Positions 5,273 through 5,390 of a stretch of 5,390 bases of DNA are shown here, one piece after another. Source of the DNA: Alkalihalobacillus alcalophilus ATCC 27647 = CGMCC 1.3604 (lineage in GTDB: Bacteria > Bacillota > Bacilli > Bacillales > Bacillaceae_D); NCBI RefSeq assembly GCF_000292245.2, contig NZ_ALPT02000137.1, positions 1 to 5,390 of the forward strand, given 5' to 3'. The notes beneath the pieces are model-generated. The model had not been told where the DNA came from, did not search any database, and saw nothing but the letters and a program-made list of their open reading frames with translations. How positions within the stretch are numbered: the stretch's first letter is position 1; every line of letters begins with the position of its first letter. A program made the translations under genes and the position numbers.

Positions 5273-5390
5273 GGATTCATTTGATTACAGTGCGAATAAC
5301 AGATGATTAGTAATGAAAAAAGAGGATTCGTCTGATTATGGTGCGAATAATCGGTGATAGGTAATGAAATCTGAGAATCGCTGGAATTAC
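5273..5390. repeat. Imperfect 51-bp tandem repeat, at least 2.3 copies
   Basis: Unit 1 (5273-5323) and unit 2 (5324-5374) align without gaps at 39 of 51 positions. Both contain GTGCGAATAA and GTAATGAAA. A third, more diverged copy begins at 5375 (GAATCG, then GGAATTAC) and is cut by the window edge. In unit 2, CTGATTAT (5332-5339) pairs with ATAATCGG (5347-5354) around GGTGCGA, with one G-T wobble. In unit 1 this pairing is mostly lost. The period equals 17 codons but no convincing frame is associated. The full extent is unknown. Confidence 0.65.

Larger units (their letters stand above)
5128..5390. other. Non-coding downstream region with two repeat-like elements
   Basis: No gene was recognised here on either strand. 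The region has a GC-rich palindromic segment (about 5157-5221), a featureless stretch (5222-5272) and an imperfect 51-bp tandem repeat to the window edge. No hairpin followed by a T run is seen after livF, so transcription may continue or end beyond the window. Confidence 0.6.

Noticed and set aside
5273..5390. CRISPR array
   Set aside because: The units are adjacent, diverged copies with no alternation of constant repeats and unique spacers.

Overview
This window holds one complete five-gene operon on the plus strand. It encodes an ABC importer of the branched-chain amino acid / hydrophobic amino acid type (LivKHMGF layout): a lipoprotein substrate-binding protein (445-1680), two integral membrane permeases (1769-2635 and 2636-3607) and two ATPases (3671-4441 and 4435-5127). 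All five frames are intact with clean family motifs. Nothing looks truncated or frameshifted. The host is very likely a low-GC Gram-positive of the Bacillaceae. The evidence is the AT-rich DNA, strong AGGAGG-type ribosome binding sites, a lipobox on the binding protein, and sites resembling Bacillus CcpA and CodY operators. The mature binding protein is very acidic (71 Asp+Glu against 27 Lys+Arg, counted by hand), which hints at an alkaliphilic or salt-adapted member.

Layout. 1-444 is an AT-rich leader with no convincing gene. A weak terminator-like hairpin near its start (45-74) probably ends an upstream unit. A sigma-A-like promoter lies at 343-371, overlapped by two CodY-box-like sequences, and a very good cre-like site (408-422) sits just before the ribosome binding site. 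A short GC-rich hairpin (1707-1727) separates the binding protein from the membrane and ATPase genes. From the GTG start of the first permease onward the genes are tightly packed: 0 bp between the permeases, 63 bp before the first ATPase, and a 7-bp overlap between the ATPases. 5128-5390 is non-coding. It holds a GC-rich palindromic element (about 5157-5221) and then an imperfect 51-bp tandem repeat that runs out of the window. I see no intrinsic terminator after the last gene.

How it works. The lipoprotein captures the ligand outside the membrane, the two permeases form the channel, and the two ATPases power import. From remembered family patterns, the binding protein looks more like the subgroup linked to aromatic or other carboxylic acids than like true leucine-binding proteins, so the substrate is open. 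The cre-like site suggests carbon catabolite repression, which would suit a transporter for an alternative carbon source. I do not see a new biological system here. The points most worth following are the regulatory region, the ligand question and the two downstream repeat elements.
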